64,000 nt of DNA from Alphaproteobacteria bacterium CG11_big_fil_rev_8_21_14_0_20_39_49 (GTDB taxonomy: Bacteria; Pseudomonadota; Alphaproteobacteria; Rickettsiales; UBA6187), in assembly GCA_002787635.1 (NCBI GenBank), contig PCXK01000023.1:34045-98044 (forward strand). Direction: 5' to 3'. Within the stretch, counting starts at the first letter, position 1; the number at the start of each line of letters is the position of its first letter. Shown here piece by piece: positions 51,708 to 62,200 of this stretch. Below the pieces are notes generated by a model, which made no database searches, was not told the DNA's origin, and worked only from the letters and a program-made list of their open reading frames with translations. A program made the position numbers and the translations under genes.

Positions 51708-54029
51708 ATGGCTATATCGGCAAATCTTGGTTTTCCAAGAATCGGAGCTAAAAGAGAATTGAAAAAAGCCGTAGAGGCATATTGGAAAGGTGAGCTAAAT
51801 CAGGAAGAGCTGAAAGCTGCCGCTTCGGATATCCGTTCGGAAAATTGGGAGTATCAGAAGCAGGCGGGTCTTGATGTGATACCTTCAAATGATTTTTCGC
51901 TATATGATCAGGTGCTTGACATGATAGCACTGGTCGGTGCGGTTCCTCAAAGGTACAAACATAACGGTGGTGATGTAAGCCTTAATACGTATTTTGCAAT
52001 GGCAAGAGGCGCTCAAAAAGACGGTCTGGACGTTAAAGCCATGCAAATGACCAAGTGGTTCGATACGAACTATCACTATATAGTGCCTGAATTTTCTAAA
52101 GGGCAGGAATTCGCATTATCTTCATCTAAGATATTCGATGAGTATAAAGAAGCTAAAGCGTTGGGAATTCAGACACGTCCCGTTATTCTTGGACCTGTTT
52201 CTTTTCTGGCACTTGGTAAAACTCATGATGAAGGTTTTAACCGGATTGATTTATTGCCTAAGCTCCTTCAGGTTTATGGGGCTATAATTTCAAAGTTGGG
52301 TGAGCTTGGTGCGGATTGGATTCAAATTGATGAGCCTTGCCTTGTTCTTGATCTGGAAGCTAATGTGCGTGATGCATATAAAACGGCATTTGCAGCAATA
52401 GCTTCTGCCGCATCTTCTGCCGGCATCAAAACGCAACTTACTACTTATTTCGGTGGGTTGAAGGATAATCTTGATGTGGCGACCGAGCTTCCTGTAAATG
52501 CTTTACATGTTGATCTTGTGCGTTCGCCCGAGCAGTTGGATAATGTTTTAGCAAAAATAGGTAAAAACGTTAAAATATCTTTAGGTGTGGTTGACGGACG
52601 TAATATCTGGAAAAATAATTTTGCTAAGTCACTTGAAATCATTAATAAAGCCGTAGAAAAAGTAGGTAGTGATAATGTAATTATCGCTCCTAGCTGTTCA
52701 TTGCTGCATTCTCCCGTTGACCTTGATAGCGAAGTTGAATTGGAAGAAGAAATAAAGTCATGGCTTTCGTTTGCTCGTCAGAAAGTGAAAGAAATAGCCG
52801 TACTTACAAAAGCCGTTAATGAAGGTGAAGATTCGGTGTGTGCGATTTTAGAAGAAAACGCTAAAGCCCATCAGAACAGAAAAACTTCTAAACTTATTCA
52901 TAATGATGAGGTTAAAAAGCGTGCATCGTCAGTAACGCAAAGTATGTTCTCCCGCAAGTCCCCTTATAAGGAGCGTGCTAAAGTACAGCGTAAAGAAATA
53001 GATATGCCCGTGTTGCCTACGACAACTATAGGCTCGTTCCCTCAAACTCAAGAGGTGAGGACGCAGCGTGCCAAGTTTAAAAGTGGCGAGCTAACATCTG
53101 AACAATATAACAAATTCCTTAGGGAGGAGGCTGTTCGTTGTATCAGGTTCCAAGAGCAATGCGGAATTGATATTCTTGTCCATGGTGAGTTTGAAAGAAA
53201 CGACATGGTGGAATATTTCGGAGAGCAGTTGAACGGTTTTGCATTCACTAAGTTTGGTTGGGTACAAAGCTATGGCTCACGTTGTGTGAAGCCTCCGGTA
53301 ATCTTCGGTGATGTTTCCCGTGATAAGCCTATGACCGTAGATTGGGCTAAATTCTCTCAGGAACAAACCGACAAATATATGAAAGGCATGTTAACAGGAC
53401 CGGTTACTATATTGCAGTGGAGTTTCGTGCGTGACGACCAGCCTCGTTCTGAAACCTGTAAACAGATAGGTTTGGCGATACGTGATGAGGTTGTTGACCT
53501 TGAATCTGCCGGTATTAAGATAATCCAGATAGATGAAGCTGCCCTGCGTGAAGGTCTGCCTTTGCGTAAAAGTGAGTGGAGCGAATATCTGAAATGGGCT
53601 GTTGAGGCTTTCAGGCTTAGTGCTTCCGGCGTTAAAGACGGTACTCAAATACACACTCATATGTGTTATTCCGAGTTCAACGACATCATTAAGTCAATCG
53701 GTGAAATGGACGCAGATGTTATATCCGTTGAAACGTCCCGTTCACAAATGGAACTGCTTGACGCATTTGCAAGCTTTAAATATCCTAATGAAATAGGACC
53801 GGGCGTATATGATATTCATAGCCCTCGTGTTCCTAGTCAGCAGGAAATGGAAGAATTATTGCGTTTGGCTTTGAAGAACCTTACTGCCGAACAGTTATGG
53901 GTTAACCCTGACTGCGGTCTTAAAACCCGTGGCTGGAAAGAGGTTGAGCCTGCTTTAAAAGCGATGGTGGCTGCGGCTAAGGCTGTTAGGGCTGATATTG
54001 AGTCAGGAGCGATAGCTCAGGCTTCTTGA
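51708..54029 (+). CDS. metE: Cobalamin-independent methionine synthase
   Basis: 773 residues, full length. The N-terminal barrel begins 'NLGFPRIGAKRELKKAVEAYWKGE', a linker lies near 395-440, and the C-terminal catalytic barrel starts 'LPTTTIGSFPQTQEVR'. Zinc ligands are in 'IHTHMCYSEF' (His and Cys), a Glu, and Cys in 'WVNPDCGLKTRGW'. It transfers the methyl of 5-methyltetrahydropteroyl-triglutamate to homocysteine. Having MetE suggests methionine can be made without vitamin B12. It is monocistronic with a strong terminator. Confidence 0.97.
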   Translation: MAISANLGFPRIGAKRELKKAVEAYWKGELNQEELKAAASDIRSENWEYQKQAGLDVIPSNDFSLYDQVLDMIALVGAVPQRYKHNGGDVSLNTYFAMARGAQKDGLDVKAMQMTKWFDTNYHYIVPEFSKGQEFALSSSKIFDEYKEAKALGIQTRPVILGPVSFLALGKTHDEGFNRIDLLPKLLQVYGAIISKLGELGADWIQIDEPCLVLDLEANVRDAYKTAFAAIASAASSAGIKTQLTTYFGGLKDNLDVATELPVNALHVDLVRSPEQLDNVLAKIGKNVKISLGVVDGRNIWKNNFAKSLEIINKAVEKVGSDNVIIAPSCSLLHSPVDLDSEVELEEEIKSWLSFARQKVKEIAVLTKAVNEGEDSVCAILEENAKAHQNRKTSKLIHNDEVKKRASSVTQSMFSRKSPYKERAKVQRKEIDMPVLPTTTIGSFPQTQEVRTQRAKFKSGELTSEQYNKFLREEAVRCIRFQEQCGIDILVHGEFERNDMVEYFGEQLNGFAFTKFGWVQSYGSRCVKPPVIFGDVSRDKPMTVDWAKFSQEQTDKYMKGMLTGPVTILQWSFVRDDQPRSETCKQIGLAIRDEVVDLESAGIKIIQIDEAALREGLPLRKSEWSEYLKWAVEAFRLSASGVKDGTQIHTHMCYSEFNDIIKSIGEMDADVISVETSRSQMELLDAFASFKYPNEIGPGVYDIHSPRVPSQQEMEELLRLALKNLTAEQLWVNPDCGLKTRGWKEVEPALKAMVAAAKAVRADIESGAIAQAS

Positions 54030-54055
54030 AAGCATGATTAATAATAAAGTGCTTA

Positions 54056-54086
54056 AAAGGGACGTAATTTTTTTACGTCCCTTTTT
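54056..54086 (+). terminator. Intrinsic terminator after metE
   Basis: AAAGGGACGTAA (54056-54067) pairs perfectly with TTACGTCCCTTT (54073-54084), followed by T. Confidence 0.9.
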
Positions 54087-54133
54087 GCTTGCACAAAATT
54101 TTTCGGGGTGTAAAAATGGCGGTATGGTTAAAT

Positions 54134-54393
54134 TACTATAATTTACGTCATCGTTAGAGTTTTCGTTAGAAATTATGCCGAATCTCGGAAATATTTGTGG
54201 CTTGGTTTTACTGTAAGTATGAAAAGATATATGTTTATTGAACGCTCCTAAATGCTCGTCATACTATGGCTTGACCATAGTATCCAAGCAATATTATAAT
54301 GCATGCACTTTGTGCATACTTATTTTATTCCTTAGATTCCGTATCAGGTACGGAATGACGCAATTGTTGAAAAGTGTAAATACTATAATTTAC
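54134..54393. repeat. Repeat-bearing insert flanked by a 13-bp direct repeat
   Basis: TACTATAATTTAC occurs at 54134-54146 and 54381-54393. Between them lies a third core of the long dispersed repeat (54258-54359, GTCAT to ATGAC, with hairpins ACTATGG/CCATAGT and TTCCGTA/TACGGAA). This accounts for most of the gap between metE and kdsD. Confidence 0.65.
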
Positions 54394-54438
54394 AGGATTA
54401 GTATATTAAATTCAAATTTGCTACATTTTGCAGTTGGT

Positions 54439-55422
54439 ATGAATATGAAAATAAAACAGGAAGATATGGATAATAATAATGATATAAAAGTCGCAATGGC
54501 AGTCCTTGAAAAAGAGATAGAAGGACTAAGGGCTATTGAGGACTGGCTGGGTGAGGATTATATAAAAGCCGTTAATATCCTCAGCGATGCAAAGGGGCGT
54601 GTTATATTAAGCGGTATGGGCAAAAGCGGTCATATAGCAAGGAAGATAGCCGCAACAATGGCTTCAACGGGAACTCCGGCTCTTTTTGTACATCCGGGTG
54701 AGGCAAGCCATGGTGATTTGGGAATGGTTACACAAAGCGATGTGGTTATGTTGCTTTCAAATTCCGGTGAGACGGTGGAACTGAAAGATATTATCGTATA
54801 TTGCCAAAGGTTCAATATTCCCATTATCGGCGTTGTCAGAAGGAAAACATCGATATTGGCAGATGCGGCAACCGTTGCACTTATTCTTCCGGAAGTTCCT
54901 GAGGCGTGCAGCGTCAATGCTCCGACTACCTCTACTACTATGATGCTCGCCCTCGGTGACATACTTGCTGTTGCGTTGCTGGAGCGGAGGGGCTTTTCAA
55001 GTGAGGAGTTTAATGTATTCCACCCCGGCGGCAAGCTTGGATCGGCATTTATAAAGGTTGAAAACCTGATGCATACCGGCGACTCTATCCCGATAGCCAA
55101 AGACGGCACTTTGATGTCAGATGCCCTGAATGTAATGAACGTGAAGGGATTGGGGTGTGTTGGCATTATTGATGGAGACGGTAACTTAATTGGGATAATT
55201 ACCGATGGTGATTTACGTAGGCATATATCAATGAATCTGTCTAATGCTAAAGTCAATGATGTTATGACTAAAAACCCTCTGGTTGCAAAAAAAACAGACC
55301 TTGCTTCTAAAGCCTTAAGTATTATGGAGGGAAAATCCATCACCAATCTTTTTGTTTTAGAGGAGAAAAAGCCTGTGGGGATTTTGCATATTCATGATAT
55401 CCTTAAAGCGGGTGTTATCTAG
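54439..55422 (+). CDS. kdsD: Arabinose-5-phosphate isomerase (KdsD/KpsF)
   Basis: 327 residues from the ATG at 54439; the open frame extends upstream through repeat sequence and is not real there. An ATG at 54466 with AGGAAG close by is another candidate. The N-terminal SIS domain has 'VILSGMGKSGHIARKIAATMASTG', 'HPGEASHGDLGMV' and 'LLSNSGETVELKDII'; two CBS domains follow from about 205. It makes arabinose 5-phosphate for KDO, so the cell is expected to build lipopolysaccharide or a KDO-containing capsule. Confidence 0.95.
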   Translation: MNMKIKQEDMDNNNDIKVAMAVLEKEIEGLRAIEDWLGEDYIKAVNILSDAKGRVILSGMGKSGHIARKIAATMASTGTPALFVHPGEASHGDLGMVTQSDVVMLLSNSGETVELKDIIVYCQRFNIPIIGVVRRKTSILADAATVALILPEVPEACSVNAPTTSTTMMLALGDILAVALLERRGFSSEEFNVFHPGGKLGSAFIKVENLMHTGDSIPIAKDGTLMSDALNVMNVKGLGCVGIIDGDGNLIGIITDGDLRRHISMNLSNAKVNDVMTKNPLVAKKTDLASKALSIMEGKSITNLFVLEEKKPVGILHIHDILKAGVI

Positions 55423-55485
55423 TTTGCGTTCAATTTAAAGCGGTAACCACAGATTGTATTGATATGGGACGGTCGCAAAAAACAG

Positions 55486-55514
55486 TTGACATTGTGTTGT
55501 ACATATCTTACAAT
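55486..55514 (+). promoter_or_regulatory. Sigma-70-type promoter of the flagellin gene
   Basis: TTGACA (55486-55491) and TACAAT (55509-55514) are separated by exactly 17 bp. Transcription would start near 55521, about 60 bases before the flagellin ATG. No sigma-28 or sigma-54 box is seen here. Confidence 0.7.
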
Positions 55515-55581
55515 TACATATTAAATTTTGGGCATGTAGCTCTGGTTTAAAAATTTTATCAATCCAAGTAGGAGATACGAT

Positions 55582-58500
55582 ATGACTACAATTTCAAGTA
55601 TTGATGCACGTTTTGCGCAGGATCAGGTGGGTATTGCGTCCAGAACGGTAACAGCATCAGTTTCAAACTTAGTGAGCGGTAGAAAGACCGATGCGAACGT
55701 TGCGGATCTTTCGGTAGGTACGATTCTTGCCACCCGTGTGGGTACGCTGCGTATTACGGTGGGTAACGCCGGTCAGGCAAAATCTTTGCTGGAAACAGCC
55801 AAAGGTGCATTAGATACGGTATTATCACTTTTACAACAACAAAAAAACTTAGCAGTTAAATCAGCGGACGATTCCCTGACCGATAACGAAAGGGGATTCT
55901 TGAATCAGGAGTTTCAGGCAATCGTTTCGGAGATTGACCGTATTTCAGATAATGCGAACTTTAACGGTAAGACCTTATTAGACGGCTCGATTAGCGGTAG
56001 TGCCGGTGTTGATACAAGTACTACTTTGTCAACCGATAACTACTCGTTAATATCGGCTTCACAATACAGTACATCTACTTCCGGTACGGATAATATTGCA
56101 ACAGGTGACTTAGTTAACGTAAACGGGGTTAGGGGTGAGGTTGTTTTAACTTTCGCAGATACTGACGATGCTATTGCGGCAGGCACAACTACATTTACAT
56201 TTGCTAAGCCCGGTGATACAGGAACTCATACGTTAAGTGTTACAACTAGTGCCGCAACAACAAATACAACATTTGCAGCAGCTTTTGTTACTGCTGCAAA
56301 AGCTTCTACCGATGACCTTGTGAGGAACTTTACATTTACCGATACGGGTGATGGCAGTGTTATTATAAGAACAAGAGAAGCCAATGCTAATGCAAACGAT
56401 GTTACAATAGGTATTACTACGCTTGGTAATATATCGGCAAATAGTGTTACTATCGGTGGTGATAACATTGATACTACGGGTACGGGTGCCGCAGAGTCAC
56501 TTTCTTCTGCAACCACATCTACCGTAGGTGTTGACGGTATAGTTTCATTTGTCGATGCAAACAGAATCGGTGAAACAAGAGCGGAAGCCACTATTGCAAT
56601 AACTACCGCAGCTTCTAACTCGGAGGTTATTCAATTTACTATTGTTGATAATGACGGTGTTGTAGCAGGTGCAGGTGAAAGTGTTGTTATTTCCTTTACG
56701 GCAGACGCGGGTACGTCCGCTAACGAGCAAATAAGAGACTTGCTTGCCGCTTTGAATGACGGTACGGCTTCGGCTTCATTGCCATATGGCACTAGCTTGT
56801 CTATCGGCGGTACGGCAGACGCTACTGAAAGGGTAAATCTGCTTAGAAGTTTTGCTTTTGAACTAGATGGTCCGACAGATATAGCTACGGCTATAAAAGT
56901 AACCGCTGCCGAAAACGGGGCTACTAATCTTAATAATGTAAGTTTCCATATTGCTAACGCAACGGATTCAGATACATTAGCCGCTACTGTAAACGGTAAT
57001 GCGAGTGTAGGAACTTTTGGTACGACAGCTTCTCAGCTATACACTGAAGAGCTTGCTGTAACAGCAATTGCTAACTCCGGAGCCGTAGTGCTTACCATTG
57101 TCGATGTTAACGGCGTTATAGCAACTGCAGGTCAAACTGTAACTATAAACTATACGACAGATGGTAGCTCGACTACTACTGAAGAGATCGCAAACTTATC
57201 TACACTGATAAACACAGGCGATGCTTCTAGTCTTATTACGGGTACTCTTGCGTCAATAGGCGGAACGGCAAGTGCTACAAATCAGCAAAAAATACTTGAT
57301 GCTTTAACTGCTGACGTAACCGGTGCAACTACTGCGAATATTACAAGTTCTGTTGCCGGTTTAACTTTTAACATAACCACTGCTAACGGTATCACAGCCG
57401 CTACATTAGGCGGTGCTAGTATAGCCGGTGCGGCAGTTGCACTTGATACTGCCGATGCCGTAACTGCAACTACAGTCGGTACGGATAGAACGGTAACGGA
57501 CGCTCAGTTAACTTATGACCAAAATATAATAGGTCAGATTGACGAGCTTAAAGCCACGCTTAATGCCGGAAGTACTGACGGTCTTAATCGTAATAGCGTT
57601 ACATTTACAGCGAAAATAGGTGATACTACTTATATATCGGAGCCTGTTTTCCTGCATGGTGTAGGTACATCAAGCACTATTGGTGCAGCCGGTAACCTCA
57701 TACGTGCAAATGAGAAGATAGTGTTCTACGATGCGGACGGTAACCGTAACGCAAGTGATGTGTTGTCTGATAACGGCTTTGTATTAAATGTAGGATCTTC
57801 GGCTATATCTTTGGCAGATACTTCTACGGTTTCAAAAGCTCAGGATTCATTGGATACTATTGCGACTAACTTAAAAACTCAGCTGGATTCAATAACTGTG
57901 AATCAGGCAAGAACTCAAAGCTTTGATCTTGTTGATTCATCTTCAAGTGACTTCCGTATTGCATCTGCGGTTGGAACGTTACTTGACGGTCTTGAAGGTC
58001 TGGATGTTATCGGTTCGGGTACTAATGACTATAATGAGGGCGATGTCCGTTTCATTACTGACGGATTCAGTTCGGTCGGTACATTAGGCAGCATCGAGTC
58101 ATTCACGGTTGACCGTTTAACCGACACTATCTCTACAACTATTGACGGTGAGACTTACACTGCTTACTTAAATAGTGTAACCGCTCCTACAACAGCCGGT
58201 GTTAGAGCGTTCGGTACCGATCTTAACGGCAACGCAAACGAAGGCTCGTATGATTCGACTAACAAAATCATTGACCTTGATGACGGTAATACCGGTCAAA
58301 GTTCGGCAAAACTTCACTTCTTTAGTGATAGTACGACTGATGGACGTGTGTTTGAGATTGATTTAGGTAATGTTAAATCTAACATTGCTCAGATTGATAT
58401 CGGTACCGCAGAGGGTGAAACCGCTCTTGAAACGGCACTTAATGCTGCACTGGGTGTTTCAGCTAATGATTCACTTTCATTTCAGGTTGGTGCTGCAGCT

Positions 58501-58881
58501 ACAGATACGATCGGTGTGTCTATCGGTAGTGCAAAAACTACTACCATCTATAAAGATGATGAAGGTGACACTCAGACACTATCGGTTGCTACGAGCGCAC
58601 AGGCAATTATTGCAGGTGATGTGATTGATAACGCTATTAACAATGTTGTGGCTCTTATCTCCGATATTTCGGCTAAGATTACGGCATTTAACTCGGCGAT
58701 TCAAAACAATCAGGCTTCGATTCAGAACGCTGACGCTGCAAGGTCAAAACTTCTAGATACCGACTACACTCAGGAATCTACACGTTTTGCCGAGTCAAGA
58801 GTTAGGGTTGATGCCGCAACTGCCGTGTTAGCTCAGGTTAACTCAAGAATCCAGAACTTATTAGGGCTTCTACAGCAGTAA
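55582..58881 (+). CDS. fliC: Very large flagellin (1099 aa)
   Basis: The N-terminal D0/D1 part (about 1-135) is clear: 'QKNLAVKSADDSLTDNERGFLNQEFQ' region and 'RISDNANFNGKTLLDG'. The C-terminal D1/D0 part (about 1030-1099) reads 'DTDYTQESTRFAESRVRVDAATAVLAQ' and 'NSRIQNLLGLLQQ'. About 900 residues between them are a Thr/Ser/Ala/Gly/Asp-rich beta domain with at least two related modules (around 345-425 and 490-570, each ending 'SIGGTA'). Typical flagellins have 270-500 residues. There are no Cys residues in the parts inspected. An AGGAG ribosome binding site and a consensus promoter precede it, and a terminator follows. Confidence 0.93.
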   Translation: MTTISSIDARFAQDQVGIASRTVTASVSNLVSGRKTDANVADLSVGTILATRVGTLRITVGNAGQAKSLLETAKGALDTVLSLLQQQKNLAVKSADDSLTDNERGFLNQEFQAIVSEIDRISDNANFNGKTLLDGSISGSAGVDTSTTLSTDNYSLISASQYSTSTSGTDNIATGDLVNVNGVRGEVVLTFADTDDAIAAGTTTFTFAKPGDTGTHTLSVTTSAATTNTTFAAAFVTAAKASTDDLVRNFTFTDTGDGSVIIRTREANANANDVTIGITTLGNISANSVTIGGDNIDTTGTGAAESLSSATTSTVGVDGIVSFVDANRIGETRAEATIAITTAASNSEVIQFTIVDNDGVVAGAGESVVISFTADAGTSANEQIRDLLAALNDGTASASLPYGTSLSIGGTADATERVNLLRSFAFELDGPTDIATAIKVTAAENGATNLNNVSFHIANATDSDTLAATVNGNASVGTFGTTASQLYTEELAVTAIANSGAVVLTIVDVNGVIATAGQTVTINYTTDGSSTTTEEIANLSTLINTGDASSLITGTLASIGGTASATNQQKILDALTADVTGATTANITSSVAGLTFNITTANGITAATLGGASIAGAAVALDTADAVTATTVGTDRTVTDAQLTYDQNIIGQIDELKATLNAGSTDGLNRNSVTFTAKIGDTTYISEPVFLHGVGTSSTIGAAGNLIRANEKIVFYDADGNRNASDVLSDNGFVLNVGSSAISLADTSTVSKAQDSLDTIATNLKTQLDSITVNQARTQSFDLVDSSSSDFRIASAVGTLLDGLEGLDVIGSGTNDYNEGDVRFITDGFSSVGTLGSIESFTVDRLTDTISTTIDGETYTAYLNSVTAPTTAGVRAFGTDLNGNANEGSYDSTNKIIDLDDGNTGQSSAKLHFFSDSTTDGRVFEIDLGNVKSNIAQIDIGTAEGETALETALNAALGVSANDSLSFQVGAAATDTIGVSIGSAKTTTIYKDDEGDTQTLSVATSAQAIIAGDVIDNAINNVVALISDISAKITAFNSAIQNNQASIQNADAARSKLLDTDYTQESTRFAESRVRVDAATAVLAQVNSRIQNLLGLLQQ

Positions 58882-58906
58882 TAGTTTAAGGATAAGCTAA
58901 ATTTAA

Positions 58907-58934
58907 AGGGGGCAGGGGACTGCCTCCTTTTTTT
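58907..58934 (+). terminator. Intrinsic terminator after flagellin
   Basis: GGGGGCAG (58908-58915) pairs with CTGCCTCC (58920-58927) with one G-T pair, followed by seven T. Confidence 0.88.
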
Positions 58935-59019
58935 GTCTTTTAATGTTGATTAAGTTATGATATAATAAACTAACAGTTGCATGGGTGTTGTAATATTTAT
59001 AATAACCTTACTATTGTTT

Positions 59020-59173
59020 GTCATTCCACGAATTTTGTTAGGAGAACAAAATTATAGGGGAATCCACTTTCTAAAAAGTTAGGAAACTTTTTAGAATATT
59101 GAAAAGTTTTCCTAAACTTTTCAAATTGGATCCCATGATAAAAAATTTTACTAAATTTTTTTCATAGGATGAC
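59020..59173. repeat. Long GTCAT-type composite repeat
   Basis: Starts GTCATTCCACGAATTTTG and ends ATAGGATGAC. Contains hairpins AATTTTGT/ACAAAATT, CTAAAAAGTT/AACTTTTTAG and GAAAAGTTT/AAACTTTTC. It is the longest member of the family here and separates flagellin from fliD. Confidence 0.8.
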
Positions 59174-59219
59174 ACCGAGAAGTAAATTAAAATTTACTAT
59201 AAAGCGTAGGAAAATAAAC

Positions 59220-62200
59220 ATGTCCAGTATTAACTTAGGAGGATTTAATACAAGTAACGGTAGAACTACCGCACTTGGATTTTTGTCCAATCTGGACGGT
59301 GACGCACTTATTGAAGCTATACTTTCCTCTCAACAGGCAAAGATTGAGGAAACGAAAGAAACTGTTGATCTAAATAAAGAAAAAATCTCAGCAATCGGCG
59401 AGTTACAGACATTATTGGACAGATTGAAAACAACGTCCAATTTCTTACGTTCTCCTCCGGGTGTTTTTAATGAAAGCAATGATTTTTTTAAACATACGGT
59501 TGCAAACCTTACATCGTCCGGTTCGGTTGCAGCATCGAATTATATTTCGGTAACAAGTGAACCCGGAGCCACCCTTAATAACTATTCAATTGAAAATATT
59601 TCTCTTGCAACGGCTCATCAAATAAGAAAAAGCGGTTTTACAAGTGATAGCGTTAGCGTGGTAGGTAACGCTTCTGTTGCAGATAATTATCAGGTAAATA
59701 CCGGAACCGTATCAGGAAGCGTACTTAACCAATTTACACCTATAACATTTTCAAATGATGTTCAGGGAAATAAAGCAACTATTGATCTGGTATTCAGCGA
59801 TGATAATGAATTTGATGCTTTGGATCAAATAGATATCGGTTCTACGGCAATAACTTTCGGCGGTGGCGGTGGTGCTGATGTAGCAGTCGGGGCTAGCTTG
59901 TCAGATACGCTGACAAATATAGTCAATTACATGAATTCCGTCACTACAGGCGAGGAATCAAGATACACTTATACTACGAGCGGTTCGACTATCACCGTTA
60001 CGAGGGACGTTGAGGGTAGTAACTCTGAAGTAGATACAAGTCTTACAATAGGAGCTAATCTTTCAAACGGCAACACTAACCAGACTATTGCCATAGGCAG
60101 TCAGGCGGCTTCAAATAATCCGGCAGGCGGCGACCTTAACTCTTTGGGTACGGACGGCGATCAGGGTACGGTTGCTACAAATGCGGTTTTAGAGGTGATA
60201 TTCGGTACGCAAAACTCATTTGACGCTACCGATGAACTGGTAATAGGCGGTACTACCATTACTTTTGGCGGAACGGGCGGAAGCGATATTGATATTTCAA
60301 CCGCTTCAACATTAGATGACAAAATAGACGCAATAGTTACATACATGAACAGTGTGGCAAGCGGAACGGAAAGCACATACACCTATGCAAGGAATAGTAC
60401 GGGCGTATTGACTATTACTCAGGATACGGGTGGGGCTATTGCCGATGTGGGTAATGATATGAATGTATCTGCCGATTTCTCAAAAGGCAATACGGACGAA
60501 ACCCAGACGGTACAAATCGGAAGGAATTATAAAAATAACGGCTCGGTTGAAGGAAGTGTAGCGGCTAGTAACGGTCTTATTAGCGGTAGTGTAAGTCAAA
60601 ACGGTGTGGACGGATATGCGGCGGCTACTAAAGGTACAATAGATGTTGTGATAGCTAACAATAATATTGATGCTAATGATACGATTACTTTCGGTAATAC
60701 TACTGCCACATTCGGTGTCGATATTGCGGTAGGTGCGTCTTTAGCGGAAACTCTAGACAATATTTCGGATTTCTTTAATAATCTGACTACATCGTCGGTA
60801 GCAGGCTACAGGTTTGAAAATGATGGCGTAGATACTATTACCGTAACATCTGAAACTTACGGAAGCGGTGCAAATCTTGCGATTAATGCCGATTTTTCAT
60901 TAGGTGCGGATACGGCTAATACTATAGTTATCGGAAGTCAGGCTGCCGCAAATAATCCTGCCGGAGGAACGCTTGCGGCTTTGGGTACGGACGGTGTTGA
61001 CCAAACCTCAATTACCGATGCTTCTACAACACATATATCTACCCTTTCAGGTGCGGTTACGATTGACGGTGCAACTTACATAGCAGGAACAAGTGCGGCA
61101 GATACTTTCACATCTAACATGGTGGAATTAAAGGCGACGGTTGGTGGTGTTACATATACATCAAAGCCGGTAAGGCTGGACGGCGGAAGTATTAATGCCG
61201 GTGGTGACGGTGATAACGGTCTGGGTAACAGGATACCTGCCGGAACCGTTATTACATTTGTAAAAGACACCGATACGGAAGCTACGGACGGCACGAAAGA
61301 TGTAACCTTTCAGCTTGTAGTAGGTGATGAGAAAATAATTGATAATGCCGCAGAAGCAGCTACATATGCTAATGAAATAAATACATTTTTAAATGTAACT
61401 AACAGCATTACTATAACGCAGTCTCCGACAGTTCCCGAATTTAGAGCAGGAACTTTCAATCTTGGCGGAGTTGATATTACATTGAGTGAAGGTGATAACC
61501 TTCAGGTAATTAAGTCAAAAATAAACGCCGTATCTTCCGCAAGCGGTATTTTGGCTGACGTAGTGCAAATAAGTGAAAATAATTTCAGTCTTGTATTAAA
61601 AGCTAAAAATACCGGTGTTGATAATAAGATATTTGAATTCTCTGATGGAGATGTAGGCGACGGACCTACAGGAACCATACAGATAGGATTGGATAACGTA
61701 ACATTCACGCAATCTGTGGCGGCTGCGGACTCTTCATTTGAGCTTGACGGGCAAACTATCATACGCTCTAGCAATACGATAAATGATGCTTTGGAAGGGC
61801 TTACATTGACCCTAAAGGCGAATACTCCCGATTCTTCACCTCCGACTATTACTTTAGACGTTCAAAGTGATAGCGACCTTATAAAAACCGGAATATCGGA
61901 CTTTTTGACGGCATATAATGATTTAAAGTTATTCATATCGGAGCAAACCGAGCGTGATGAGAATAATGAACTGGTAGAAACGGCAATATTGGGCGATGAG
62001 GCTATTTTGCGTGATGTGTTAAGTGCCATAGATAGCCAGCTTACGAGAACTATTGAGGGTATATCGGCAGGTGGCTTCAACTCATTATTTGAAGTGGGCA
62101 TAGATTTGGTAGATTTTCCGGGTAACGATGAAACCCCTGAAACCAAAGATATTTTTGTTATTGATGAGGATAAGTTCGATGCCGCTTTAGCCGCAAATTT

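Noticed and set aside
54238..54438. Upstream extension of the kdsD frame
   Set aside because: It runs through a dispersed palindromic repeat; the conserved protein begins after 54439.
54630..55346. Long minus-strand frame (238 codons) opposite kdsD
   Set aside because: It lies entirely antisense to a well-conserved SIS/CBS gene, has low-complexity hydrophobic composition and no family signal.
59169..59219. Upstream extension of the fliD frame
   Set aside because: It begins inside a palindromic repeat; the ATG at 59220 gives a normal FliD start.
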